64,000 nucleotides of DNA from Carposina sasakii (GCA_014607495.2 CP053170.1:6758001-6822000), one strand, 5' to 3'. Positions 42,970 through 53,802 are shown, counted from the stretch's first letter. Numbers and translations are program-made. Notes: generated by a model not told the origin, from the sequence alone.

Positions 42970-43865
42970 AGATAACCCTTCATCCTTGGCCTTATTTGAC
43001 AGAAAAGGACAAAGTGCTAAAATCAGTATAGCAAATGAGATTAAAATTGTTGCTATACACTTAGCATATAACAACTAATGATACCATTTAAGTATGATAC
43101 CTAATTTAGTACTTAAATGTTTCATCACGGTCTGTTTATTCGATAAATAGTCGCTACTGTTAGATATAAACTGTTAGGATAACATCTCAATTCAATATTA
43201 TAATACGAAAGTCTAGTAAATGTCTATTACGTTTTTATTTTGATAGTGACATATTTGGAGAGACGGAAACCAGCGTAGGGTGAGACTCAGGAGAAGATGA
43301 AGAAAACGATATAGATTAGTTTCAGTTAGAGAGGCTACTATAGCGGGGAACAAGACAAGTGTGGGCTCAAATCGGGGAGGCTTTTGTCCAGCGGTGGGAT
43401 ACGCTTAGGCTGTTAAAAAATTGAGACATTTGGTGGTAATGCATAGTTTTTAACACAATTTACGAAATTATTACAATGTGATGCAAGATTACGATTAGAC
43501 ATGGACTAGGACTCTATATATTAGAGTGAAGGTGTTATAAGTATAACATACAATTGGCGTGTCTCATGCCAATCATCAAAAAAGTATATAGAAAATGCAT
43601 TAGTGCTTAGTACTCGTAGAAGATAAATATAGCGCAACAGGGTAAAGGAAATTTTATGCAATTTTTTGAAGAAATGTTTAATGAGGTCATAGCATAGCTT
43701 CCTCGTTATAGTTCATATATAATTCGGGAATTCTCGCAAGCGATAAACTAGCAACTTATAACTGATCTAGATATATGACTGGTATAAATGAGACTTTTCT
43801 TAACATATTACAGCTATGAGCTCTTATTGTCGACCAAAGCAAAAATTACTAGTATATCAAGGGGA
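42970..43865. other. Intergenic sequence with LINE-like scrap
   Basis: Around 43260-43420, 'acggaaaccagcgtagggtg' to 'gcggtgggatacgcttaggc' resembles a very decayed RTE-type 3' end. Otherwise it is AT-rich with nothing recognised. Confidence 0.3.
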
Positions 43866-43867
43866 TA

Positions 43868-44160
43868 TACAGGGTAACAAACGTAACAAAAGGGGTATGT
43901 TAAGCGAAAAGCTATGTAAATAGTGGGCTATTTACATAGCTATTTACATTAAAAGGAACCTACTCACAAAATTTCCGGCTCGAAATCACATGTTTATTTT
44001 TCCAGATAGTATGAAGAATTCCTAAACAACTCAGGAATGTTCATACAAACTTGAAAAATAAACATGTGATTTCGAGTCTCAAATTTTGGAAATAGGTTCT
44101 CTATAGTGGGTTCTCTATAGTAGGCTATTTACATAGCTTTTCGCTTTACATACCCGTTAT
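43868..44160. mobile_element. Snapback MITE H1 with internal duplications
   Basis: The left end is tacagggtaacaaacgtaac. The block 'gctatttacatagc' is repeated next to itself on the left side, and 'ctctatagtgggttctctat' is doubled on the right. The terminal ccctgta is lost. Confidence 0.65.
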
Positions 44161-44164
44161 ACGA

Positions 44165-44720
44165 GCGTTCCATTGTATGTAAACCTTCAGGGTGTTCTGA
44201 CCCAGAAGAGGTGTACACCGGTCGTGGGTAATCCACGACTTGACAGATCAGGGTCGCCACAATCTATACAAACAAGCGAATACATCGACAGTTTGTATGC
44301 AATGTCACAAGTTTCCACCCACTTCTACCAAAAGTGTGGCAAATACAAACAAACCGGAGATTTTTGACCTTTAAAAAGCATCATTCAAACTTATTGCGGA
44401 GATATAAGTTTTATTGCCCAATATTACATATCTAATGGTCAATGGATTTTATGTAATATTTTATTGCTTTGTTTGATATTTTGCAATCTGCGAAGGTCTT
44501 AATTAAAATTTTAATTCTTTTATTACTTCATGCCATATTAGAATTTTGAACAGCCACTCAAGTCTCATTTTAAGATGCACTATTGTAATTTTTCCGGTTA
44601 TAAAATGAGGAAATTGCAATTAATGATTCTAAATGCTTTTAATCTCTTATTCACTGCTTCTTGAGTGTTTGAACTGTCTACTTCAAGTCTTAATTACATA
44701 AAAAAAATAGTTTACACCTT
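44165..44720. other. Intergenic sequence, nothing recognised
   Basis: AT-rich. The short ORF at 44173-44367 shows no domain. Confidence 0.4.
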
Positions 44721-44721
44721 T

Positions 44722-44785
44722 ACTAGCTGTTGTCCGCAACTTCGTCTGCGTGGACTACAAAATGTAGCCTATGCCTTTCTCCGTA
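44722..44785 (-). repeat. Helitron 3' end fragment
   Basis: The minus strand carries the Helitron-like 'gtccacgcagacgaagttg' ending in CTAGT-type sequence ('ttactagctgttgtccgcaa' on the plus strand). Confidence 0.5.
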
Positions 44786-45329
44786 CTTTCAACTTTAGGT
44801 AAGTATGCAAAATTTCATATAAATTTATTGAGTAAATAAATCTTGAATTTATCTTGAATGTACAAAAAATGGTATCATGTAGGTAAATAGGCCTGAAGGG
44901 TGGAGAAGCCTTTGCCCAGTGGGAAACACAAAGAGCTCGTAAAAAAGCTAATGGTCCTAGGTAACGGAGCAATAAAACAAGATATAGCATGTCTATATTC
45001 AAGCGTGAGCGCATTACAGAATACTCCGTGCGAATATAAACTTTTTGCTAACCGATATCATCTGATTGTAAGACATTGTTCCTGCAAGTAGGTAAGATAT
45101 TTGGAGCACAAGAAAAATACACCATTTATTTGATTGACGAGTTATTCAAATTGTGTTGCGCTTGCGTCGCTGTGCAAGCGCACCTAGATTACTTATGGTT
45201 AGGTAAGAATATTGCTTTTTTAAGAAACAATCAATTTTCTAAAATTGGATCCCTGATTATCCATTGCCAAATGGTAATACTAAGCTTTGAGAAAATTGAA
45301 ATAAATTATTAATATACCTTTAGTTATAT

Positions 45330-45532
45330 AGATGCGTTCCTGAAATGGGGTAGGCAGAAATGCAGGGCCATAAAGGAGGTCTCACAGCCACGTTAACATG
45401 GACAGATGATTAGTGACAAATGCTAGCTTATCGCCTGAGAGAATGACAAGAGTTCCTTAGTCAACTCTTACGATATTCTCGAATGATATGCAGCTGATGT
45501 ATTCTAGTGAAGTCCCGCATGAGCACACCTGA
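45330..45532. repeat. Dispersed repeat D1, near full length
   Basis: It runs from 'ttcctgaaatggggtaggca' to 'agtcccgcatgagcacacc'. Confidence 0.55.
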
Positions 45533-45539
45533 CATTAAA

Positions 45540-47155
45540 TGAGTAATGATGATTTTTATTTTAGAGTTCAAAACAAAAACGTGATAAATATCAAAAGCTT
45601 AACCCGAAGTCATGAATATTAAATAAAAATCCAATCGTTATTTCATGTTATTGTAACATTGACATATTCTGACCCTAAAAATAATCATTAGTATTTAGTG
45701 TTAGTTCTTTAGACTACGCGAACAATTTTCAATGTCGTTTTTGCGTAATTCTTATTCAATAAAGCTCAAGACTTTAGTTTTTTACTTACTAACTGAAGTT
45801 TAATTAACTTTGACGCGGTGTCACTAAAGTGACCAATGATTAATTACTACAGGTAACTAATTAGGCAATAAAAATGTTCGTAAAAATTAATTTTTATGTG
45901 TTTGTTTTACTCTGTGTAAATAAAATTCCATGTAATAACTATAAAGTTATGTAAAACTACGCCATCAATCAAATGCTTATTGTTAGAGGGAATCTATGAA
46001 AAGGCTATATATTTTTGGATGCAGTTTTGGTGTCAATGGTCGAACTTTAACCACTATTGTTCCTAGTAGTAAATATTAATAAAAAATAGATAGCATCAAT
46101 AAAAATTATGATGTCGTGGCAATGGGTCAATGCCACATCTAAAATAATAATAATCTATACATATTGAATGTTGAATATTTTTTAATGCTTTCATCAAAAA
46201 CTGGTTGTAAAGTAATAAGTATTGTGATATTAATTAATATAAGTTTTTAGCGGAATATTTCCTCAAATATTGGACAAGAAACTATTTTGAAATTTATTGA
46301 AATTTTTTATTACTGTCAAACTTATGAGATGTATGTTTATTTTTGGTTTTCGTAACCAAAGCTTTATTATTGCCCTCAGTTGGTACAAAATTTTTAATTA
46401 AGAAGCCATATTAAAAATAACATGGCTAAAGATTTTAAACTGCGCTGATGACAAACCCTCTTTGGGAATACCTTTACACATATAAGTGTGTAGTTATTCA
46501 ATAATTTTGCACCTTATTATAATGTGTTAAAGTTGATTAAATGACAATGTTAATTATTAGTATTGTGATAGTCATTTGCATAAGTTCATGAGAAGCAAAT
46601 TCACATTCATTTCGTTTTGTAGTTTTTTTAATTTTTATTATTACACGCATTGTGAAAATGCAAACTGGCAAAGTATTGTGGAACTTGATCAGCCAGAGAT
46701 CTCCGAAGATACGATAACCACGTACCGAGACTGGTATCCCCAAGTAACAACTAGACAAATTTAACTGCATATAAAAACCGAGTAGGGTAAACTTGAGAGA
46801 GTATTTTTTTTTTAATAAAACCATTAAATATAATCATAAAAACTAACGTCAGGTCACCTATCTTTTGTTAGCTTTACATAAGTCTAGACTAGGCTAAACG
46901 AATATTTGCCTAGATCGAAGTCAACTTCTAGGCTGTTGCATAATATACAAAGATATATTACGAAAACATCTTTTCAATACGAATATGGCTCAATCTTAGA
47001 GTTATGACATCTCTAGATATGTCATATTTAAATTAGCTCTCTATAGTTGAATACTAGAATCTTTAGTGCTTGTATCGTTGACTTATGCACATATCAAGGC
47101 TGTATAGTAGTTTTTTAGAAATTATATAATAATTTAGTTGAAAGTTAGTATTGAC
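45540..47155. other. Intergenic sequence, nothing recognised
   Basis: 1.6 kb of AT-rich DNA. Short ORFs on both strands near 46537-46824 overlap each other and have no domain or splice context. I see no repeat family. Confidence 0.4.
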
Positions 47156-47159
47156 TTCA

Positions 47160-47285
47160 TTATCATCAGACTTGCAATCCGCTGCTAAGGACGTAAGCCT
47201 CCCCTCACTTGGCTCGATCTCCCGTTTTTGCCATCCAGTCACTACTACTCTTCAAGTCTCGGTCCATCTGGTTTGGCTCGAGTAT
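47160..47285. repeat. D2-like repeat, second subtype
   Basis: It matches the 20556-20755 copy ('gctgctaaggacg', 'ggctcgatctcccgtttttg', 'gccatccagtcactac', 'cttcaagtc'). Confidence 0.45.
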
Positions 47286-47289
47286 TCAC

Positions 47290-47955
47290 TTATTATAAAT
47301 ATTAATTGCTAAATGTACTCGTATAGCTTTTTATCTGATTGACAAACAACGTATAACCGAAACAACAGCACGTAAAAAGCTGAAATTTGGTGTGTTAAGA
47401 GATATTTAAGAAAATTCGACATATTTAAAATTCTAAAGTTTAAGCCCGGACTGGAAAATTAAAGGCATGTCTAAAATTATACTTTATTGTACAACTAAAT
47501 CATTGATAATAAACGAATATTAGCTCTGCAGATGTTAAAAACCGTTTATCGTCAATTACCTAGGTACATTCTATTTTCGAACACACTTTTCATGACATAA
47601 CCCAAGAGATCTTCAAGTTATAACACTTCCTCATTGGTTAATTGGCAGCTTCACTCACGAATGGGCGATTCTCCCGCCAATTACGCTGCTGTTTGAAATT
47701 CGAATTTCACGGATACCGTGAATATGATAGGTCACGACGTATTATGTAGAGTCGATTGTCATATCTAAAAGATTTAAGTATCTAATGTCATAATGGAATT
47801 AAATTATTCTCAAGGTTTTTTTGGTAAATTATATCTTATTGCATTACCTACTTAATATCGAGATAATTCCATAGATTATTTGATTCATGGAAAAAATAAG
47901 ATTTTGATCTCGATTGGATATAAGCAGGTATAAGGATAACGTACTTAATAACGTA
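47290..47955. other. Intergenic sequence, nothing recognised
   Basis: No ORF, repeat or clear regulatory pattern is recognised apart from general AT richness. Confidence 0.4.
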
Positions 47956-47960
47956 CAACG

Positions 47961-48203
47961 ACGACAGATTGGTGTAGTTGGTAGTGGCCCTGCCTGCGAC
48001 GCCATAGGTCCTGGGTTCGAATCTCGGTAGGTGCAAACATTGATATGATGAATATCGATGTTTGTTTCCGAGTCATGGATGTTTCTATACTATCTATGTA
48101 TTTATATACCGTTGCTTAGTACCCACGACACAAGACCTCAGGGATCTTAGTGTGGGACTAAGTCAATGTGTTGTGAAGTGTTTCAATATTTATTTATTTA
48201 CCT
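47961..48203 (+). mobile_element. tRNA-derived SINE (family S2), full length
   Basis: The A box TGGTGTAGTTGG is at 47970-47981 and the B box GGTTCGAATC at 48014-48023, 33 bases apart as in tRNA genes. The body ('gtacccacgacacaagacct', 'tgtgggactaagtcaatgtg') is followed by a (TATT)n/(TTTA)n tail. It lacks a tRNA acceptor stem at its 3' side, so it is not a tRNA gene. Confidence 0.75.
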
Positions 48204-48576
48204 ATACAGGGTGTTTTTTTGTGGCCACCTTTAACGAAGGGTACGTATTCTATACATGAAATAAAATAAGTTTATGCCAAAAAAAATGCTGGGATTTTTT
48301 TTTTAATTAAATTCCTTGATCGTGCGAAATTTATAGTGTCTAGTGTTTATGTTAGTTTTTTTATAGACAGATATTAATTAGTTTTCGTGAAAAAATCCTG
48401 CTACGCGCGTCTATGTGCATTTATGCAGAAAAACGCAGTCTATTTACTCAACTTTGGACCCTAATATTTTGGAAACCAGACACTTCCCAGGTATGCTTCC
48501 ATGGAGAAAAATGATCGTGATGATGAGAAGATTCCGTAGTTTTCGGGAACGTTGACGACCAAAAATCATCCTGTAT
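48204..48576. mobile_element. TIR element H2, copy 2
   Basis: It begins tacagggtgtttttttgtgg right at the S2 SINE tail and ends 'ccaaaaatcatcctgtata'. Landmarks match the copies at 33418 and 61774. Confidence 0.75.
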
Positions 48577-49251
48577 AATATGTATCACGGTGGTATTCCC
48601 AAAATGGGTTACAAGATCATGTAAGAGCTCCAATAGCTACACGTTAAGCTCCTTTGAGCATAATAAAAAATCCTAAAACTAAAAAAGCTAAATAAGTTGG
48701 TCCTTAAAACTAAATAGTACCAAACACAGTTCAAAAGTTACAGAATTATCTACGCTCATTTTACGCCGGAGGCACCAATTTTGAAGCGCGGAAACTACAG
48801 TAAATCACGCGTCGCAATAACCATACGCGTGCGTCTTACATTGTAAGCGACGCCGCGGGCAAATAGTTGTAGCAATAAAATGAGCCTTTCGAAAATTTTG
48901 ATGTCTATATCATTAGTCGTTTACACTCGAGATGAGTTACTTTTCAAGGTTTTTCGTAATGCGTCTTCTAGAGCCGGAGAAGGTAATTAAATTAGTCCTG
49001 AGGGGTAAGCACGAATCGCTCGATAGTCCGTAACGCTATCGTCAAACTGTCAAATCACATAGATTTTGCTAGCAAGTCGCCAGCGTTAGGCCTCTTTTCC
49101 ATTACACGGTTGTTCAAACGTACGGTGTGTAAGCCGTACGGTTGAAAAAACGTGCTAGCTTGTACATGATACGGCAAAATCACCGCGCGAGACATTGGTA
49201 AGTACTGGCTAGTAGCGCTTTTTACTCGGGCTGTGTAGGACGTGCTGCGTC

Positions 49252-51508
49252 ATGAATTTTCTTACGAAAAAAAAGATTATAGTTGCTTATTACATATATA
49301 GGAAAAAGAAAATAGAAAAAAAAAGGGAAGTAAGGTTTTGGATACATCCGATTTTAGAAAAAAGGGAGGAATATGGCGCGTTTCATACACTTGTCAAGAA
49401 TCAATTGAGAGAAGATGAAGACAAGTTTTACAATTATTTTAGAATGCAGAAAACTACATTCGACAACTTGCTCCAAAAATTATCCCAGGAACTAAAACAT
49501 CAAGATACTTTTATGCGAGAGAGTATATCGTCCGCAGAAAGATTGGCTGTAACTCTGAGGTAAGTAGGTACAAAATTAAATGACATATTTTAGTTTAAAA
49601 TTGTTTATTGCACACAAACAAAATTATTACATGTAATTGAATTTTAATAATTATTAATTTAAGAACAAGTAAATCAAAAAATACACTACGCTGAAAATGC
49701 TACTCAAGTGCGGTACTAAAATCGAATTCGTCTTCACTAGAAACTTGAGAATCTGCCGAGATACTTTCCGCATTTACACTATGTACAGATAATTGTGATT
49801 CGGGTCGGTAGTGGATTGGCTCTAAACCAGAACCGTGTCCAAAATCATGAGAAGACGTCTGTGGACGACTTATTCCATAGCCCGATCTAGCAGCTGTAGA
49901 ATATCCATATGTTGACGATTGCGCATTTGAGGATGCTGTACCACTTAAATATCCTTGATGGCCTTGATCCCATTGGTTTCTTGATGTAGGTATATACTGA
50001 GTACACTGTCTTTGTTGAATATTTTTAATTATTGAAATTACTTGAAACTGAAAGTCTATCATATTTTCATCACTGAACTTGTCAACTGTATCAGCGATTC
50101 CCATAAAAAAGTTTATACTACGGCTTTTCTTTTTCTCATCTCGTTCTGCTGAATCCATAAACTTCATAAACCTAATGTCAACTTCACTTAGTTCAAGCCC
50201 TTTGCGTCTCACTCCGTTCAGTGTATCCCGAGCTTGATTGATTCGGGACTGCACTATCAAAATTTTCATTACTGAGGCTAGAATCATGAACATGTTCAGT
50301 CATGTTAGAATCGGTCTTGCGATGCTCAACATTTTTTTTTAGGAACATCATTTCATCATAGAACATATATTTTCTTATTTTTTTTGCTGAAGAACCAGAC
50401 TTACATTCATTAATTTTTTTGTCATATTTTATCCAGCTATCTTTCATATTGGTCCACTTCTTCATCACCATTTGCCCTGAAAATAAATAAATAATAATTA
50501 TTAAATTCAAAATTTATAAAAACCCCCGACCTAAACTGAATCGACCCCGACCTAAAATGGGGTTTTAGTATTTGAACCTGAACCGTTTTGTTTTATATTT
50601 CAGGTATCTAGCAACAGGAGATACCTTTACTGACCTATACTACAGCTATAGAATTGGAATAAAAACCATAAGTTGCATCGTACGTGAAGTATGCCACTAC
50701 ATTTGGTTAGAACTGTATAAAGAATATATGAAAATGCCATCTAAAGAAGACTGGCTACACATTGCAAGCAAATTTCAAGAATCTTCCAACTTCCCGCTGT
50801 GCTTAGGAGCGGTCGATGGAAAACACATCAGACTTATTAAGCCAATTGATAGTGGCTCGATGTTTTTAAATTACAAACATTTTTTTTTCTATAGTTTTGA
50901 TGGCAGTAGTAGATAGCGATTACAACTTTATATTTGTTGACGTTGGCGCCTACGGAAAGGAGTGTGATTCCAGTGTGTTTAAAGAGACCCCATTTTGGAA
51001 AAATTTAACAAACAACGGATTAAATCTACCCGATGCAACACGTTTGCCTGGAATTGACTACGATTTGCCATATGTGTTCGTTGCGGACGAAGCCTTTGCT
51101 TTGCATTATCACTTGCTTCGTCCATTTGGTGGTCATCAGCTTGATCAATTAAAACGTACATTTAACTACAGACTCACAAGAGCGCGAAGATTTGTTGAAT
51201 GTGCGTTTGGCATTTTATCCAATAAATGGCGAATTTTTCACCGGCCAATGAATGTGTCCATCGATTTGGCAGTTGATATTGTGAAAACATGTTGTGTTTT
51301 GCAAAATTTTATACATAAGCAGGAAAACTTTCAGTTTCACAATGCGAGTGAAAATGAGTCCACCCTTGATTCAGAATCGGAACTAATCCAGTTACCTATC
51401 ACGAATGCAGTTCGCGGAAGTTTGGCGGCTAATGAAGTTCGCAACAGATTTGCACAATATTTTGTATCTAACGAAGGTCGCCTCTCCTATCAAAACAACT
51501 ATGCATAA
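49252..51508 (+). pseudogene. Harbinger transposase (HARBI1-like DDE nuclease), one frameshift
   Basis: Exon 1, 49252-49559, ends at a GTAAGT donor. Exon 2, 50604-51508, follows a TTTCAG acceptor. The join restores AVTLRYLATGDTFTDLYYSYRIG. Catalytic residues are the Asp of LGAVDGKHIRL, the Asp of VFVADEAFAL and the Glu of RRFVECAFGILSNKWRIF, which together make the DDE triad of the DDE_Tnp_4 family. The role is cutting and joining the element's ends in the nucleus together with its Myb/MADF-type partner. A run of nine T (50880-50888) puts the frame out by one before SIVLMAVVDSDYNF. With eight T it would be open, at about 404 codons. The 1,044 bp intron holds exon 2 of the antisense MADF-BESS gene. 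Confidence 0.85.
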
Positions 51509-51717
51509 GTAAAAAGTTAATAATTAAATATCTGTAACTTACCAAACTTGTTTTTCTCATCACCACTTAAATCTTCAAATGTGGGCTGGAAATGAATAAA
51601 TATTTCTTTCCAGGAATCATATTTAAGCCGCTTATTTTTATAATCGTCGATGGTCTTATCCCATATTACAGGCCTTTCTTGAATCAACGTAATTAATAAT
51701 TCTTGATTTATGTTCAT
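49700..51717 (-). pseudogene. Harbinger-encoded MADF-BESS DNA-binding protein, frame change in exon 2
   Basis: Exon 1, 51717-51543, reads MNINQELLITLIQERPVIWD to FEDLSGDEKNKFG and ends at GTAAGT. Exon 2, 50476-49700, follows TTTTCAG and continues QMVMKKWTNMKDSWIKYDKK, completing a MADF (Myb/SANT-like) domain. Further on, LELSEVDIRFMKFMDSAERD and FQFQVISIIKNIQQ form a BESS-like motif, then a Ser/Gly/Tyr-rich tail ends at EFDFSTALE. Between about 50293 and 50193 the frame changes, from a one-base indel or a missed small intron. In Harbinger elements such a protein binds the element ends and helps the transposase. Its intron (50477-51542) encloses transposase exon 2. Confidence 0.8.
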
Positions 51718-52064
51718 TTTATAATAAAATCGCGAAACAGCGTATATAAGCGGTCACGAATCCGTGCGTACGTCCGGCACCGTCGACACACCCCGATAGA
51801 CTGCCATACAACACTGGTGAAAATCACGCCGTGCGTAGACGCGGCGCGCCGAGGGGCAGTCACGGCGCACGCGGCCGCGGCGCCGTGCCTTGGCGCCACC
51901 GTGCATGTCGACAAGCTCATATAGTGATCCATACCACACTGACGACCGTGCCTACACGCGGCGAATTAACCGTAGATTTTCACGGCGAGAAACCGTGTAA
52001 TGGAAAAGAGGCCTTACGCCGCGCCGCGTAAAAAAGGCTCATGCTTACCCCACTGATTTCTAAT

Positions 52065-52110
52065 CGGGTCACCAACCCGCCTGCCCAGCAATAGGCTGAT
52101 GATGGTGATG
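52065..52110. repeat. D2 end fragment
   Basis: The sequence 'caccaacccgcctgcccagc' with 'aataggctgatgatgg' lies just outside the Harbinger right end. Confidence 0.4.
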
Positions 52111-52199
52111 ATGATGATTTCTAATGAGTATTTAACTAATTACGATAGCCATACATACATACATACCTTACACCCAAATCACAATAATGTTCCGAAAAT

Positions 52200-52440
52200 G
52201 AAAAGATCAAAACAAAGTATCCAGCTTATAGCCCGAGAGAATGCCCCTGAGTTCCTTACAGCCAATTTCAATAAACGATCTCGAGAGATTCTTTTGCCTA
52301 GTTCTGACTAAACTTTAAAATATCTGAGATTCTTTCATCTCTAGTATTAAATTTGGCCGTGAACCGACTCCAGCGATATGCACGGATGGAGATGCAGCTG
52401 ATGTATTCTAGTGAAGCCCCGCATCAGGACAGGATTATCT
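52200..52440. repeat. Dispersed repeat D1 split by the H8 hairpin
   Basis: D1 sequence 'gcccgagagaatgcccctga' to 'gttcctta' (52258) resumes after 52365 with 'ccgactccagcgatatgcac' and 'gatgcagctgatgtattcta'. Confidence 0.55.
52259..52364. mobile_element. Small hairpin MITE H8, complete
   Basis: The left arm 'cagccaatttcaataaacga' and right arm (reverse complement 'acggccaaatttaatactag') pair, with inner 'gagattctt' and 'aagaatctc'-type blocks. It is 106 bp, inserted in a D1 repeat. Partial relatives are at 4105, 9048 and 37092. Confidence 0.65.
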
Positions 52441-52544
52441 CATAAATCCCTTATTATAATAATACAAAACTGATTCTAAAACATAACTTTTTCAAACTTT
52501 AAGGAGTGTCTAATAATTTAGTAATTAATGTTATGTAGGTAAGA

Positions 52545-52772
52545 ATTCGTACCACCCGATGTCTGCCGGGGGGTATCGTACGAGGCGATTAAGGGTTTCC
52601 GGGATGTGGGCAGCAGCGGCTTCCGTGTTGACAACATAGTCCAAAATACAAACTGCGGTCACCAACCCGCCTGCCCAGCGTGGTGATTATGGGCAAATAC
52701 CCCCCATGGCAGTCTTGAGGCGTGTCCTGGGAGAGGCCTACATCCAGCAGTGGACTGCAATAGGCTTATGAT
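52545..52772. repeat. Dispersed repeat D2
   Basis: It runs from 'attcgtaccacccgatgtct' to 'cagcagtggactgcaatagg'. It is a near-full copy. Confidence 0.55.
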
Positions 52773-52805
52773 AATGATAATAGGTAAGTATGACATATCC
52801 ATTCT

Positions 52806-52919
52806 GATCTGGATCTGGCATCTCGTTGCGACTGTAGTGTCTTGTGTTCGTGATCATGAGTCGGCAGATCCGAGGGTCAGCGGAGGGTATAGGGCCCGGT
52901 GGTGGGCGATCCCTCAATA
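52806..52919. repeat. Half copy of the 27996-28251 MITE
   Basis: It carries 'gatctggcatctcgttgcga', 'cttgtgttcgtgatcatgag' and the terminus 'gggcgatccctcaat'. Confidence 0.55.
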
Positions 52920-52934
52920 GATATCCATTCTGTT

Positions 52935-53048
52935 AAGTAGCAAGTTGTCACTAATCACTAACATCTGTCCCAGCTATACTAAACGTGGCTGTGGGATCTC
53001 CTATGATCCTATAGTTCTGGCTACTCCATTTCGGTAACACAGCCGTGT
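52935..53048. repeat. Dispersed repeat D1, end
   Basis: It runs from 'tagcaagttgtcactaatca' to 'gttctggctactccatttcg'. Confidence 0.45.
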
Positions 53049-53059
53049 TTATATTTATT

Positions 53060-53280
53060 AGTGGACGCCCGCAACTTCGTCCACGTGGACTGCAGAAAAA
53101 CAAAATGTCGGATAATTTCAACCGGGATAAAAATATTTTCCCGGCATAAAAAGTAGCCTATGTGTTAATCCAGGGTGTCAGCTAACTCCATAACAAATTT
53201 TATTAAAATCGCTCCTGCCGTTTTTACGTCCATCCATCCATACTTACAAACTTTACAAAATTATAATATTATATTAATAG
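53060..53280 (-). mobile_element. Helitron-like end, decayed
   Basis: The minus strand has 'cagtccacgtggacgaagtt' near its 3' end and 'cccggttgaaattatccgac'-type sequence inside, as in lepidopteran Helitrons. The 5' TC end is not resolved. Confidence 0.45.
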
Positions 53281-53324
53281 TAGTATGTTTATATCTTTTC
53301 TGACGCCAACTAAACCTAGCTATG

Positions 53325-53455
53325 AAATCTCACCCGGGCGATTTTTTTTTCATTTTTTATTAATATCTCACTCGGGTGTTTTTTTTTTTTTTCATTTTCT
53401 TATTAATATCTCACTCGGGTGATTTTTTTTTTTCATTTTCTTATTAACATTTATA
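53325..53455. repeat. Tandem SINE S1 tails
   Basis: Three successive units of 'atctcacycgggyg' + (T)n + 'cattttyttattaatat' lie head to tail, about 55-60 bp each. The motif is the 3' side of the S1 SINE (B box and tail). Confidence 0.6.
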
Positions 53456-53689
53456 GTATGAAATCGTTGTTTATAATTTAATACCTACTTTGAAGTTTGA
53501 CCTATAATCTCTATTAAATTTAAATTTAGGTACTTACCTACATAAAATCTTTTTAAATTTGATTGTAAAGATAATTCAGAAACATGTATTCATAGTCATG
53601 CGTGGTAATTAAATTTTACATTTTGATCGAAGTTGAGTCATGAAGATATACCTATATTATGCAGATATACTCGTGCTTATATACTAAAT

Positions 53690-53802
53690 GTAGAAGCAAT
53701 ATTATAATATAGCCGCTCCATAGATCTCCTTGCAAGATCGTTTACAATAGTATAATATGGCCGCTCCATAGATCTCCTTGCAAGATCGATTACAATCTTA
53801 TG
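53690..53802. repeat. Tandem duplication, about 52 bp x 2
   Basis: Two units of 'tataatatrgccgctccata' and 'gatctccttgcaagatcg.ttacaat' are nearly identical. Confidence 0.8.

Larger units (their letters stand above)
49002..52051. mobile_element. PIF/Harbinger DNA transposon, near-complete
   Basis: The terminal inverted repeats are ggggtaagcacgaatc on the left and ggggtaagcatgagcc on the right (reverse complement). Inner 'aaccgtgtaatggaaaagag'-type blocks are also inverted. CTGA occurs just outside both ends and may be part of a target duplication. The 3,050 bp carry a HARBI1-like transposase on the plus strand and a MADF-BESS gene on the minus strand, the two-gene set typical of this superfamily. 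Confidence 0.85.

Noticed and set aside
46537..46824. 95-codon minus-strand ORF as a small gene
   Set aside because: Low complexity, overlapped by an ORF on the other strand, with no splice or domain evidence.
49700..50293. Independent host gene encoding a Ser/Tyr-rich protein
   Set aside because: It lies inside the Harbinger terminal repeats and joins the MADF exon at 51543-51717 through valid splice sites, so it is transposon-encoded.
51754..51939. GC-rich ORFs on both strands near the Harbinger right end
   Set aside because: This is the subterminal GC-rich region of the transposon. No motif is found and the frames are open through composition alone.
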